Positions 25,986 to 34,711 of a stretch of 64,000 bases of DNA are shown here, piece after piece. A model generated the notes under the pieces. It worked only from the letters and a program-made list of their open reading frames with translations. It was not told the origin of the DNA and did not search any database. Each line of letters starts with the position of its first letter. Within the stretch, counting starts at the first letter, position 1. The position numbers and the translations under genes are program-made. This DNA is from Micromonospora coxensis (GTDB lineage: Bacteria > Actinomycetota > Actinomycetes > Mycobacteriales > Micromonosporaceae): the NCBI RefSeq assembly GCF_900090295.1, contig NZ_LT607753.1:496001-560000 (forward strand), in the 5' to 3' direction.

Positions 25986-27854
25986 TCATCGGAGCGGGCG
26001 TGCGGGGATGTCGGGGCGCAGGAGCTCAGACCACAGTTGGCGCAGCCACCACACGGCGACGGCGATCGCGTAGATCACTCCGAGGATGCCGGTGGCCTGC
26101 CAGCTGACCAGGGCGGCGGTGATGACCGTCAGTGGCGCGCCGAGGATCAGCCGCAGGATCGGCTGGCGCACCACGGCCAGTACTGTGCCGACGCCGAGGA
26201 GCAGCCCGCCGACGCGTCCGGCGAGGTCGATCCACAGCACCAGGTGCGGCCACCGGTCGGCAACCAGCGAGTACTGGATCAGCGCCATGCCGGCGCCGGC
26301 GGTGATCACCGTTCCGGTCGGGAAGGCGAGCAGCTGCGACCAGCCGCCGACAGGGACACGCCACTGCCGGACAGCGATCAGGGCCATGACGGCGGCGACG
26401 GCCACGGTCGGCGCGATCGGCAGCAGCGCCCACCGAAGGAAACCGTTGGCGGGGTAGCCGATGTAGAGGCTGCCGACCACGGCGTACATGCCGGCAACGG
26501 CCACGCCCAAGGATGCGGACGCCAGGATGCCGGTGCCCGTCTGCGAGCCCGCACTGCCCATAGGTGCGTTGCCGGGGGTGTTGCGGGCGGCGAGGGTGGA
26601 GGCGAGAACGGTGCCGGCGCCGAGGGCGGCGATCAACGCGAACACCGCGGCCATGGCCAGCTCCCCCCAGTTGAGCAGCGCCTCCTGGTACATCAGGCTG
26701 CCGTGCCACTCCGGGGTAAGCAGGAACTGGGAGATCAGGCCCAGGGACACGAACCCGGGTACCGCGATGGCCGCTGCCCGCCGCACCGGCGGCACCGGCA
26801 CCTCGGGCGGCGCCGCCACAGGCCCCGGCCCGGCGGCACCCGCGTCGGCGGCGCCTCGCACCGCCGCCATAGCCGGATCTGCGACCACGATCGGGGTGAC
26901 TCCGAGGGCCTCTGTGAGGACCTCGGTCAGCAGCGGTAGCCGAGCGACGCCGCCGACGCAGTACACGCCGGCAAGGTCGTGCACGCTGATCTCCGCCGCC
27001 GCGATCGTCTCCTTCACCAGGTGGGCGACGCGGTCAAGGACAGGACGGGCGACCTCGTGCAGCACCGCCGTGGTGAGCACGACAGCCGACGTGTCCGGCA
27101 GCGGCACCGTGACGGCGGCGCGGTCGGCCAGGGCGTGCTTCGCGGCCCGGACGCTGGCCAGCAACCCCCATCGGGCCCCGTCTCCGCTGCTTGCGCTTCC
27201 GGGGGTGGCGAGAGCGGCGGTGAGCGCGTCGTCGATCGTCGTGCCGCCGGCTGCCGGGTCGGCCAAGGTGGCGAGGACTTCGAACCCGGCAGATCCACGG
27301 CGCAGCACGCTGACCTCGGCGCCGGCACCGACATCGCAGACGGCGATGAACGATCCGACGGGAAGCTGCGCCCCGGTCGCCAACAGGTGTCCAGCGACCG
27401 CGATCGGGGCTTCGATCAGCCGTGGCTGAGCAAGACCCGCGCGGTGCGCGGCGTGTCGCAGCCGGGTACGACGTCGCGGTCCCCACCCGGCGGGCACCAC
27501 CAGCCGCACATCCTCCACCGGGAGTCCGCCTGTGATCTGCGCCTGCTCGGCGACCCGGCGCAGCGTCGCCGCGATCAGATCGAGGACGTCTACCTCGGTG
27601 TCCGCGATGCTCAGGCGCTGCTGTTCGGGCGAGTGCCGCGGGGCCGGAACGAACCGGTCCGGGGTGCTGGTAGCCGCCTGCCATGCCCGGTGGCCGGTCA
27701 GCGTGTCCCCCGCAGGCGTGAGTAGCACCGCGCTGGGAAGCTCCGGTTCGCCGTCGAACAGCAACGGCCTCCAGGTGCCGTCCGGCCACGCCAGGACTGC
27801 GGTCGTAGTGGCGCCACCGCAGTCAATCGCCAGTCGCGCCTGCTCCGCCTGCAT
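25986..27854 (-). CDS. Hsp70-like ATPase fused to a polytopic membrane domain
   Basis: This 622-aa protein has an N-terminal actin/Hsp70 ATPase fold: LAIDCGGATTTAVLAW (phosphate 1), VRLVVPAGWGPRRRTRLRHA, AVCDVGAGAEVSVLRRG (phosphate 2, DxGxG) and VYCVGGVARLPLLTEVL (adenosine motif). The substrate-binding domain of true DnaK is missing. Residues from about 340 on form 7-8 hydrophobic helices, e.g. LAMAAVFALIAALGAGTVLA and PLTVITAALVSWQATGILGV. It is the first gene of the operon with two BTAD regulators and DUF2637. It is predicted to be an ATP-driven switch at the membrane. Confidence 0.88.
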   Translation of the reverse strand: MQAEQARLAIDCGGATTTAVLAWPDGTWRPLLFDGEPELPSAVLLTPAGDTLTGHRAWQAATSTPDRFVPAPRHSPEQQRLSIADTEVDVLDLIAATLRRVAEQAQITGGLPVEDVRLVVPAGWGPRRRTRLRHAAHRAGLAQPRLIEAPIAVAGHLLATGAQLPVGSFIAVCDVGAGAEVSVLRRGSAGFEVLATLADPAAGGTTIDDALTAALATPGSASSGDGARWGLLASVRAAKHALADRAAVTVPLPDTSAVVLTTAVLHEVARPVLDRVAHLVKETIAAAEISVHDLAGVYCVGGVARLPLLTEVLTEALGVTPIVVADPAMAAVRGAADAGAAGPGPVAAPPEVPVPPVRRAAAIAVPGFVSLGLISQFLLTPEWHGSLMYQEALLNWGELAMAAVFALIAALGAGTVLASTLAARNTPGNAPMGSAGSQTGTGILASASLGVAVAGMYAVVGSLYIGYPANGFLRWALLPIAPTVAVAAVMALIAVRQWRVPVGGWSQLLAFPTGTVITAGAGMALIQYSLVADRWPHLVLWIDLAGRVGGLLLGVGTVLAVVRQPILRLILGAPLTVITAALVSWQATGILGVIYAIAVAVWWLRQLWSELLRPDIPARPLR

Positions 27855-27880
27855 AGATCTCAGTCAAACATGAGGCTCAC

Positions 27881-27899
27881 ATTCACGTCATCCGTGAAT
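27881..27899. promoter_or_regulatory. candidate operator: ATTCACG-N5-CGTGAAT
   Basis: A perfect 7-bp inverted repeat with a 5-nt spacer lies 27-45 bp upstream of the ATG of the Hsp70-like gene. That is the expected position for a site overlapping the operon promoter or leader. A dimeric HTH repressor or activator is the likely ligand. Its identity is unknown. Confidence 0.5.
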
Positions 27900-28127
27900 G
27901 CTGTACTGCTGGTGAGATCGGCGTCGGAGGCTGTCCTGTCCTGTGGTCCTCGGGCCGCTGGACTGGCGTGAATTGCACGGCCGTTAACGGGAATGTCTGG
28001 CTGGCGCGGCATCGGTCGATCCGTGCGGCGGCGAGGAGCGGATGGCACCGACAACTCGCTTTGCACGTGGTATCGGGAGCTGGCAACGGCGCGCCGGTGC
28101 GGTGGGATGTGAGGGCGCGGGCCGGGG

Positions 28128-28472
28128 TTAGGGGCCGTACCGCCACTCGGCCTCCTCGAGGAAGTCCGCGTGCTGGGCGGCCTCCCACTCGCTCATGCTC
28201 AGATACCGGTCACCGCAGTATCGCTGCCGCAGGTGATCAGCGAACTGTGTTCGTTCGGCATCCGTGGCCAACCGCAGTCCACGATCGAGGGAGCCGGCCC
28301 GTAGCACGACGCTGCCGTCGGGCTCGACCGTCATGATGATCTCGCCGTGGCGGGGCTCACCCGCGCGGACGGCGAGGTAGGCAAAGTAGACGTACCGATA
28401 GCCGAACTCGTCGTGGTGGTCGTGCACCCAGTCAAGCCACTGGTCAGCTTGCTGAAGGGTCCATTGGTCCAT
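28128..28472 (-). CDS. hypothetical protein
   Basis: This 114-aa protein has its ATG 4 nt after GGAGG. It begins MDQWTLQQADQWLDWVHDHHD and has a beta-rich middle (GEIIMTVEPDGSVVLRAG). It ends with an acidic helical segment (SMSEWEAAQHADFLEEAEW). It is a small acidic single-domain protein with no known family, plausibly immunity-like. Confidence 0.7.
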   Translation of the reverse strand: MDQWTLQQADQWLDWVHDHHDEFGYRYVYFAYLAVRAGEPRHGEIIMTVEPDGSVVLRAGSLDRGLRLATDAERTQFADHLRQRYCGDRYLSMSEWEAAQHADFLEEAEWRYGP

Positions 28473-28811
28473 GCGCTCCTCCCTCGGGCTTCATCTTGGG
28501 ATCAATGGTCGCTTCCCCATGCCACCGCCGAGTGTGCGACCAGCGGTCGTCCATCGGTCAGCTGAGGCTCACGGTCTTGCTGCCGGGATGATCGCCGCTC
28601 ATGCCGCTGGATAGTCAGCCCACGCGGCGCCGGTACTCCCCTACAGACGCAGAGGAAATCTCTCCCGGCAGCCGGCGACCCGGCGGCGTCGCGAGTCGGG
28701 TGTCCACTTCAAGCTTTCCTACCTGACCCGCTGCAGGCAGCGCAGACGCGTCGGACCACTGCGATACGGCAAGTCGCTGGAGTCACTCGGGAGGTGAAGG
28801 AAAGCCGGTCG
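28473..28811. other. 339 bp without a gene
   Basis: There is no open frame with actinobacterial codon bias on either strand, and no strong hairpin was noticed. Part of it is the promoter region of the 28472 gene. Confidence 0.5.
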
Positions 28812-29303
28812 TCACAGCGACGGAGCGGATTGTGGCAAGTCGGCGTCCAGACGATAATTTACTTTGCCTTCGAATTCCTCGAAGCCCAGCTGCCGGTAGA
28901 AGGCTCGGGCACCGTCGTTGCTTCGGTCGGTCATCCACTCCAGGCGGCTGCAGCCTAGGCTTCGGGCGGCGATGGCCTTCATCTCCTCCATGAGGCGGGC
29001 GCCCACGCCTTGCCGCCGTCCATCCGGGCGAACGTACAGCTCCTTGAGGAAGAGGGAGTGTGTGGAACCCGCAGCGGGCCACAGGTAGGAGTAGGCCGCC
29101 AGCCCTACGACCTCATCGTTGCTTATGGCGAGCACGAGGAAGGCCAGCGGTGGCGTGGCGAACAGCGCTGTTCGGATCTGAGACAGGCGTTCCTCGAAGG
29201 GCTGGATGTGAGTGGCGCCGTAGTAGCGTTCGATCTCTTCGATAAGGCTGGCGACGGTCTCGGCATCACCCGGTGCCGCGTGGCGGACGATGATCTGCTG
29301 CAT
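28812..29303 (-). CDS. GNAT-family N-acetyltransferase
   Basis: This 163-aa protein starts at the ATG of MQQIIVRHAAPGDAETVASL, with GGAAGG 8 nt upstream (GTG 29312 is possible but overlaps that site). The acetyl-CoA binding motif is LYVRPDGRRQGVGARLMEEM (R-R-x-G-x-G). The C-terminal motif is DGARAFYRQLGFEEFEG. All GNAT core motifs are present. The acceptor substrate is unknown. A 189-bp gap separates it from the DUF296 gene. Confidence 0.92.
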   Translation of the reverse strand: MQQIIVRHAAPGDAETVASLIEEIERYYGATHIQPFEERLSQIRTALFATPPLAFLVLAISNDEVVGLAAYSYLWPAAGSTHSLFLKELYVRPDGRRQGVGARLMEEMKAIAARSLGCSRLEWMTDRSNDGARAFYRQLGFEEFEGKVNYRLDADLPQSAPSL

Positions 29304-29492
29304 GGATGTCACCTTCCGTCCGTCGGGAGCGTGGCGCTTACATGCTTGGTGAGATGAGCGAGATCGTCGCAGTGCCTATCAGTCCCGGTAGACACCCCTC
29401 AACATGATGGCGTGTCCGGCTCGGTGATTGTTGGTCCGGTGGCGTCCGGGCTCACATCGGGCTCACGTGAGCCGGCCAACCGGGTGCCTGTG

Positions 29493-29834
29493 CTACTCCT
29501 CGGTCAGGCCGATGGTGTACGCGTGAACGAAGAAGCTTTCCACGCGTGCCCAGTGCAGGTGACCGGCGAGTGCCACGTCACCCTCCCTGCCGAGAACCAC
29601 ATGCACGTGAACCTTGCCGTCTCGGATCTCTCCTGTGCCGCTCAGCTCGAACGGTTGCCAGTACTCGCTGATAACGTCCGTGCTCGCATCACCGGCAGGC
29701 ATGTTGCTAATCGCGCAACTATCGACAGCACCAATGAGGGATACGATCGCGCCGTTGACTATTCCCTCCTCTGCGGCCCGCCGGGTAAGCGTCTCAATCA
29801 GCTCTTCGCCGGTCTTAACACTGAACAACTTCAT
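29493..29834 (-). CDS. PPC (DUF296) domain protein
   Basis: This 113-aa protein matches the stand-alone bacterial PPC/DUF296 fold: MKLFSVKTGEELIETLTRRA, the GIVNGAIVSLIGAVDSCAI strand-loop, and the C-terminal HVHVVLGREGDVALAGHLHW carrying the metal-coordinating His cluster. In plants the domain is linked to AT-hook DNA-binding proteins; bacterial versions are mostly uncharacterised. It lies 15 bp downstream of the XRE regulator gene and is probably cotranscribed. Confidence 0.85.
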   Translation of the reverse strand: MKLFSVKTGEELIETLTRRAAEEGIVNGAIVSLIGAVDSCAISNMPAGDASTDVISEYWQPFELSGTGEIRDGKVHVHVVLGREGDVALAGHLHWARVESFFVHAYTIGLTEE

Positions 29835-29849
29835 TCGACTATCCGATCA

Positions 29850-31127
29850 CTAGGGGGTAATACCAGCCAGCACCGCCGCGTAAGCCCGCAGGTTCTCGCG
29901 GCACGTTTCTTGTTGCACGGCGGACATGAGAGCGGCGCGAGCGCCTGAGGCTTCGGCCTCACCGCAGTTTGCGAGTAGCACAGCGCTACACCAGCGGGCA
30001 GCGGCATCGCGGCCGTTTGCAAGCTCACTCGCCAGACGGGTGCATATCGACTCGGTTGCCCCGCCATCTGCCACGTGCACCCCCCTTCCTGCATGTGCCA
30101 CGGCTTCACTGGCCACTTGGGCCGCATGCGCCCATGGAATGCCGAGAACGCGACTGGCGACAGCGGTGAGGTACAGATGGCGGGCGTCTTGGTCGGCGCG
30201 GATGGCGCATATAGCTGCGTCGCCGAGTTCGGGGACTCCGACCTTGGCGAGTATTCCGGCAGAGTTGACCCTGAGGACTGCTGTTGCGCCTGTGCGCATC
30301 CATGCGGTCAATCCTCGTCGTGCTCCTTCGTCGTCGGCCGCCAGGGCGCTGATGGTCAAATCCGTCGCGTGACTTGTTTGGGCGGTGGCGAGAAGGTGCC
30401 CGCTGCCTTGAGCGATGTCCCCAAAGACACGGTGGGCGACTAGGACGTCCGTCAGCGCAGGATCGGTAAATCGGTACGACCCCTCGACCGTCCGCAAGAC
30501 ATGCGGATGACTATTCAGACGGGAGGCTATCGAGCCCGGGATCTGGGACGGTTCTAGCTCATCCTTTCGATGCTGCCACAGATGCCATGCGAACCACTCA
30601 ACCGCTTCGCGGTCTGCTACTAACAGTTCGGGTGCGGGTCGCCCGCCTATGACACTGGATGTAGCAGCGGTAACGGCGGTTGCAAAAAGTTGACGCCGGT
30701 TCACCTCATTCTCATTTCCGTTCAGCTCCCCGGCGGTTGCAGGCATGGCGAACCACAGTCGATCCGCCGGTATTCGGAGCACGGTCGCCCACTGCACCAA
30801 ACGATCGAGGTGAGCTATGGGCGGGCCGGTTTCTACTCGGCTGAGCTGCGCCTGACTCATCCCGACCCACGAGGCGGCCCTACCTTGCGATATGGGATGC
30901 TGTCCGTGATGCGGGTGTGTTCGCCAGGCCCGAATCACCCGTCCCATGTGGCGGCTCTGTAGTGCTTTCTTGAGAACGACCTCATCCCAGAAGTCCGCTG
31001 GCACGTCTGGGGCGACATGAGGTTGTTGCCGGCTGTAGGAAGCGCAGGGCGAGCAGCGTCCAGTGATGTTGTCGCGCGCAAGCCGGGTGCCGCAGCGGCA
31101 GTACCGCGCCTCGTGGGTCACTGTCAT
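29850..31127 (-). CDS. XRE-family regulator with N-terminal zinc ribbon
   Basis: This 425-aa protein has AAGGA 7 nt ahead of its ATG. It starts with a CRCGTRLARDN...CSPC ribbon, then the basic DVPADFWDEVVLKKAL segment. The HTH is IRAWRTHPHHGQHPISQGRA, ASWVGMSQAQLSRVETG. A long all-alpha TPR-like C-terminal half follows (residues about 130-425). It is typical of large actinobacterial XRE regulators found next to developmental or signalling genes. It forms an operon with the DUF296 gene and is divergent from the gene pair at 31445. Confidence 0.88.
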   Translation of the reverse strand: MTVTHEARYCRCGTRLARDNITGRCSPCASYSRQQPHVAPDVPADFWDEVVLKKALQSRHMGRVIRAWRTHPHHGQHPISQGRAASWVGMSQAQLSRVETGPPIAHLDRLVQWATVLRIPADRLWFAMPATAGELNGNENEVNRRQLFATAVTAATSSVIGGRPAPELLVADREAVEWFAWHLWQHRKDELEPSQIPGSIASRLNSHPHVLRTVEGSYRFTDPALTDVLVAHRVFGDIAQGSGHLLATAQTSHATDLTISALAADDEGARRGLTAWMRTGATAVLRVNSAGILAKVGVPELGDAAICAIRADQDARHLYLTAVASRVLGIPWAHAAQVASEAVAHAGRGVHVADGGATESICTRLASELANGRDAAARWCSAVLLANCGEAEASGARAALMSAVQQETCRENLRAYAAVLAGITP

Positions 31128-31444
31128 CGGGCCGTCCTTGTATGGCAGCCGGGGCTAGATGGTAGGCAGTACCGTTCCAAGATCCCATCCGAGCGCCGGT
31201 TGTGTTCATGCATGGGACGCATATCGACATTCGTCCTTCGTCATGTCCCCAATGGCTGGGGCTCCGGCATCGTGTCGCTAACGATAAGCGATCGTCCAGT
31301 TACAACGCTCTAGCGCCCCGTTGGTACGTGACTGCTGACTCCGTGCTGACGGGTGACGGTCGGCACGCCGCGTGCCGCGGGACTCACGTCCGACCCGCTT
31401 CGCGCGGCGCGCCCGGCCCTGGCATGGAAGGCGGCAAGAAGGTG
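31128..31444. promoter_or_regulatory. divergent intergenic region
   Basis: This 317-bp region separates the minus-strand XRE/DUF296 operon from the plus-strand 31445/31660 pair, so it should contain both promoters. Its A+T content is higher than the surroundings around 31260-31315 (CTAACGATAAGCGATCGTCC). No coding frame with normal bias is present. Confidence 0.4.
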
Positions 31445-31663
31445 ATGCCTCCGTGGAAGTGGCTTCGGCGCAAGCAGAAGCTCGTAGACGTGGTGGAGTG
31501 CTCGACGCGCGCGCACCGTGGTGGTGCCTACGTCGGTAAAGTCCACTCAGCGCCTTCCTGGAACGGTCCCACGCTGCTGCTGGAAATCCGCCCCTTGTTG
31601 ACGCGGGGTGGCATGTGGCGCGCTGATCAGGCGGGCCGAAGATCAGGTGGAGATCGGCGGTGA
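31445..31663 (+). CDS. small protein coupled to an XRE regulator
   Basis: This 72-aa ORF begins MPPWKWLRRKQKLVDVVECS, with AGAAGG close upstream, and ends with 4-nt overlap of the next gene's GTG. The middle (YVGKVHSAPSWNGPTLLLEI) looks like a beta-strand pair. Translational coupling to the regulator suggests a functional pair, perhaps a modulator. No family was recognised. Confidence 0.5.
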   Translation: MPPWKWLRRKQKLVDVVECSTRAHRGGAYVGKVHSAPSWNGPTLLLEIRPLLTRGGMWRADQAGRRSGGDRR

Positions 31664-32595
31664 ACGCGGGAACGCCGCTGCCTGAGCCCCCGTTTGCCGT
31701 GATGATGGCTGGCTTCGTCGTTGACATCCATCACCAGAACGCGTGCTCTCGGTGCCAGCAGGACGGCAGTTGTGCTCGGCTCAGTCGCGCTGGCGAGACG
31801 CTGCGGGCATGGAGAGCCAGGAGGCGGCAGACGCCCGGTTCGGTGCCGGCGCGTACCGCTGCGGGGTACGCGTCCGCACGGCCGCTGGGCGGTCTGTCTT
31901 ATGAGGGCGTGGGCGGCGGTGACCCTTTCGGTGGGGCCGCGCTCGCCGCTCCTCAGCGCCTGGAGGTGGTTACGCCGGAGGTGGTGGCGGACTCGCGCCC
32001 GGTGTTGGGGCGCGCTCTCGCGGAGTCGCGGCGGTCGGCGCGGGTGACACAGGACCGGCTGGCGCTCCTGGTGCGGCGGTCACGGAGCAGCATCACCAAT
32101 GTCGAGGTAGGGCGCCAGGTCGCGCCACGTGAGTTCTGGATGGCCTGCGACGTGGCGTTGGGGCGCGAGGGTGCGTTGCTGGCCGCGTGGGGCCACACGG
32201 ACGCTCGGGCGCGTCGGCTGAGGGAGCAGGAAAAGGAGGCGCAGATTCGGCGGCTCCTTGCCCAGCCGTCTCTTGGGTGCGTCTGTCGGGAGTTGCATCA
32301 GCTGTTGGCGGCGGCGGGGTGGCGTCGTGACGCGCCGGCCACACATGCCGATTCGGCCGATCTGGCTGTGTCGTGGCTGCGGCCATCCGTGGCCGTGTGG
32401 GGACGCGAGCTTGCGCTCTTCAGTGAGTACGAGCGGAACAGGGTGAGTCTGTTCGTGTACCTGGCCGGGGCGCTGGGTGATGCGGCGGATGACCTCGCCA
32501 AACTGCGCGCCGACGTGCCGAGCGCCGACGAATTATTTGTCCCTTCTTGGGGTGGCCGAAGTTGCGGCGGGGAGAGAGGGGTTAGACCGAGCTAA
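31660..32595 (+). CDS. XRE-family transcriptional regulator
   Basis: This 311-aa protein starts at a GTG with GGAGATC upstream. The N-terminal 45 residues contain a CSRCQQDGSC cysteine cluster. The HTH is at about residues 115-165: LGRALAESRRSARVTQDRLA, LLVRRSRSSITNVEVGRQVA. The C-terminal region has a second Cys-containing part (LGCVCRELHQLLAAAGW) and a helical domain (ALFSEYERNRVSLFVYLAGA). It is divergent from the other XRE gene. The C-terminus shifts to a GGRSCGGERG tail. Confidence 0.75.
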   Translation: MNAGTPLPEPPFAVMMAGFVVDIHHQNACSRCQQDGSCARLSRAGETLRAWRARRRQTPGSVPARTAAGYASARPLGGLSYEGVGGGDPFGGAALAAPQRLEVVTPEVVADSRPVLGRALAESRRSARVTQDRLALLVRRSRSSITNVEVGRQVAPREFWMACDVALGREGALLAAWGHTDARARRLREQEKEAQIRRLLAQPSLGCVCRELHQLLAAAGWRRDAPATHADSADLAVSWLRPSVAVWGRELALFSEYERNRVSLFVYLAGALGDAADDLAKLRADVPSADELFVPSWGGRSCGGERGVRPS

Positions 32596-32773
32596 CCAGC
32601 CTGAATGTGATTTCGCCGCCGAGGTTCGATTTCGCTCGTGCGGCAGTTTCACCATGCATATTGATGCGTATCGATGAATGTCGGTGTGGCGACAAAACGT
32701 TGATTGACCGCTCTGCATGTCGCAATGATTCTCGCAGCCGCATTTGACCGGCAGTTGTGTGAGAGGAGCAAGT

Positions 32774-33559
32774 ATGAACATCCGTAGTCTCAGAAGGAGC
32801 GGCGCAATCGTCGCGGGCCTTCTCGTCGTCGTGCTCGGCATGACGGCGATGGAAGGTCAGGCGGCGGCGAGCCCAAGCGGTAAGAGCACCTACGACGGCG
32901 CTCAGAAGGTGCTCGCACCGTGCATCGCGCTGGCCATGCAGCAGAAGGCATCCGAGTGGAGCTGCACGAGCGCCGGCCTGGCCAGCACTCGCCTCGACGC
33001 CCACGGCACTCCCACCACCACCTTTACGCCCGTCGCCGCCACCACCGCGCTGGCACCCGCCCCGGTGTCGGTTCTCGCGGACGACTACGACACTTGGTGC
33101 GAGAGCAGCGGCACCTGTCACCGCGTCATCGACGCCTCGCGCTACATCGGTGAGACGAAGGGCAACGCCGTCTACGGGAACAGCAGCGGCGTCATCGGCA
33201 GCTTCGACGTGATCATTCGCAACAGTCTCCAGGGTCGACGCGGCCGGTGGACCGTCTCGCTGATCTGGGACCTCGGCCCGTCGCTGACCTTCAGCGACTC
33301 CTGGATCAACTGCTACGAAGTCATCGACCTGTGGCCGGACGCCGACTGCGGCGACCACGCCCTCTACCCGGGCCGCATCAGCAGCGGCTCGTGGCGCTGG
33401 AACAGCCCCACCATTTACGGCAACAACCTGGTCAACTCCGCCGCGTACTACGCGGCTTTCAACACCGACTTCACCCCCGCCGGCTACTCCGCCCGCACTG
33501 CGCCCGCGTTGGAGACGGCGCGCTTCAAGTGCTACGGGTCCGACCCCTGCAAGTTCTGA
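32774..33559 (+). CDS. secreted protein with four-plus cysteines
   Basis: This 261-aa protein has its ATG after GAGAGGAG. It has a clear Sec signal peptide: NIRSLRRSGAIVAGLLVVV followed by LGMTAMEGQAAASP, with cleavage probably after AAA. The mature part has paired cysteines (LAPCIALAMQ...WSCTS; YDTWCESSGTCHRV; INCYEV...ADCGDHAL; KCYGSDPCKF), so it is probably disulfide-stabilised. It is rich in W/Y/N in a beta-type pattern (NSSGVIGSFDVIIRNSLQG). No enzyme family was recognised. A hairpin terminator lies 57 bp downstream. Confidence 0.8.
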   Translation: MNIRSLRRSGAIVAGLLVVVLGMTAMEGQAAASPSGKSTYDGAQKVLAPCIALAMQQKASEWSCTSAGLASTRLDAHGTPTTTFTPVAATTALAPAPVSVLADDYDTWCESSGTCHRVIDASRYIGETKGNAVYGNSSGVIGSFDVIIRNSLQGRRGRWTVSLIWDLGPSLTFSDSWINCYEVIDLWPDADCGDHALYPGRISSGSWRWNSPTIYGNNLVNSAAYYAAFNTDFTPAGYSARTAPALETARFKCYGSDPCKF

Positions 33560-33616
33560 TCCGGTTTCGGTCTGAAGTCGTACTACCATCACAGGTGAAT
33601 ACGGATATGTGACCAT

Positions 33617-33649
33617 GGTCCCGGCCTCTCTTTCGGTGAGGTCGGGACC
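33617..33649 (+). terminator. hairpin after the secreted-protein gene
   Basis: GGTCCCGGCCTC at 33617-33628 pairs with GAGGTCGGGACC at 33638-33649 (one G-T pair) around a 9-nt loop TCTTTCGGT. It is followed by a GC stretch rather than a U-tract, as is common for actinobacterial terminators. Confidence 0.6.
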
Positions 33650-33679
33650 GTGCCGTAGCTACGTCCCCGGAGGAGCAGC

Positions 33680-34177
33680 ATGGGCGACAGCAGCACCGTA
33701 CCGAACGCTTGGGAAACGGCTCGGCCATTTCCCGGTTCACCGCCGGACTCCTTCGACCGCCGCAGCGTCATCGACACGCCGCATGGGCGGTATTGGGAAC
33801 TGAGTGAGTCAGGCTGGGATGCCATGCTGGGCTACCTCGCCGACCCCGCCACCTTGGCTCGGTATGCGGAGAGGCGAGAACACCAGGTCGAGGTGACCGT
33901 CAGCGACAGCACCGGAGAGCACACGTTTCGCACTCCGCGCACCTCGGAGGATCAAGCAATCATTGACGAGGCTGCGAACTCGTATCTGCGCGATGTGGGA
34001 TTGCCAGAGCGGCCGACCGGCTACCGCTGGTTCCAACGTCTACCTGACGATCTAGACGTGAAAGACATCGATGAGGCGGTCTACGCGGCGATCAAGGACC
34101 TGTCTCGCGACCATCACCCGGCCGAAGCCGTTCCGGCCATCCGCGCGGCTCTCGCGGAACTGTACCGGGAGCGGTGA
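33680..34177 (+). CDS. hypothetical acidic protein
   Basis: This 165-aa protein has GGAGGAG just ahead of its ATG. It contains DTPHGRYWELSESGWDAMLG, a beta strand HQVEVTVSDSTGEHTFRTPR, and acidic helices (EDQAIIDEAANSYLRDVG; DVKDIDEAVYAAIKDL). No family was identified with certainty. It is soluble and single-domain, and may be immunity-like. It ends 115 bp before a long palindrome. Confidence 0.7.
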   Translation: MGDSSTVPNAWETARPFPGSPPDSFDRRSVIDTPHGRYWELSESGWDAMLGYLADPATLARYAERREHQVEVTVSDSTGEHTFRTPRTSEDQAIIDEAANSYLRDVGLPERPTGYRWFQRLPDDLDVKDIDEAVYAAIKDLSRDHHPAEAVPAIRAALAELYRER

Positions 34178-34291
34178 GTTGGTGACGGCCGACGGCTGAT
34201 TCCTGGCAGGCATCGCGGTACCCAGCCACGACACTCGGCGGGGCAAGCCGGCTTGCCGGCGCGGCAGCACCTCAGAGTGTTGTGATACCTG

Positions 34292-34326
34292 GACGTGATC
34301 TTCGCTGAGTCAGCGAAGATCACGTC
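34292..34326. repeat. 35-nt near-perfect palindrome (17-bp arms)
   Basis: GACGTGATCTTCGCTGA is followed by a single G and then the exact reverse complement TCAGCGAAGATCACGTC. It lies between the 33680 gene and the truncated IS5-type transposase, and may be a terminator or the outer part of the IS end. The short T-rich run that follows on the plus strand (TGTGTCGTTGTGTCTG) would suit a terminator. Confidence 0.75.
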
Positions 34327-34329
34327 TGT

Positions 34330-34711
34330 GTCGTTGTGTCTGTAAACCGGCGTACAAGTCGTCGCTGACGGATGGGCAGTGGGCGGTGATCGAGCCGTTG
34401 CTCCCGCAGCGGGATCCGCGGCGTGGTGGTCGGCCGTTGCGGTATCCCCGCCGGCTGGTCATTGACACGATCCTGTACATGCTGCGTACCGGTGCCGCGT
34501 GGCGGCACGTGCCCCATGATCTGGCGCCGTGGGACGTGGCGTTTCGGTGGTTTCGCTGCTGGAGCGCCGATGGAACGTGGGATCGGGTGCATGACCGGCT
34601 GCGCGACGCGGTGCGTGTGGCCGAGGGCCGTGATCCGCAGCCGTCGGCGGCGGTGCTGGACTCGCAGACCGCGCACAGTCATCAGGGCGGGGAGGCGATC
34701 GGGTACGACGC
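34330..34711 (+). pseudogene. IS5-family transposase, 3'-truncated
   Basis: The frame reads YKSSLTDGQWAVIEPLLPQ, RGGRPLRYPRRLVIDTILYM, LRTGAAWRHVPHDLAPW, WDRVHDRLRDAVRVAEGRDP and SAAVLDSQTAHSHQGGEAIG up to YDA. This is the N-terminal half of an IS5-family (DUF4096 plus start of DDE) transposase, including the first catalytic D (LDSQ). Sequence identity to the family ends at about 34711, and the remaining catalytic half is missing. Confidence 0.85.

Noticed and set aside
25734..27725. Plus-strand ORFs of 250-400 aa opposite the Hsp70-like gene
   Set aside because: Low-complexity shadow frames rich in G/R/A; the minus strand has clear Hsp70 motifs.
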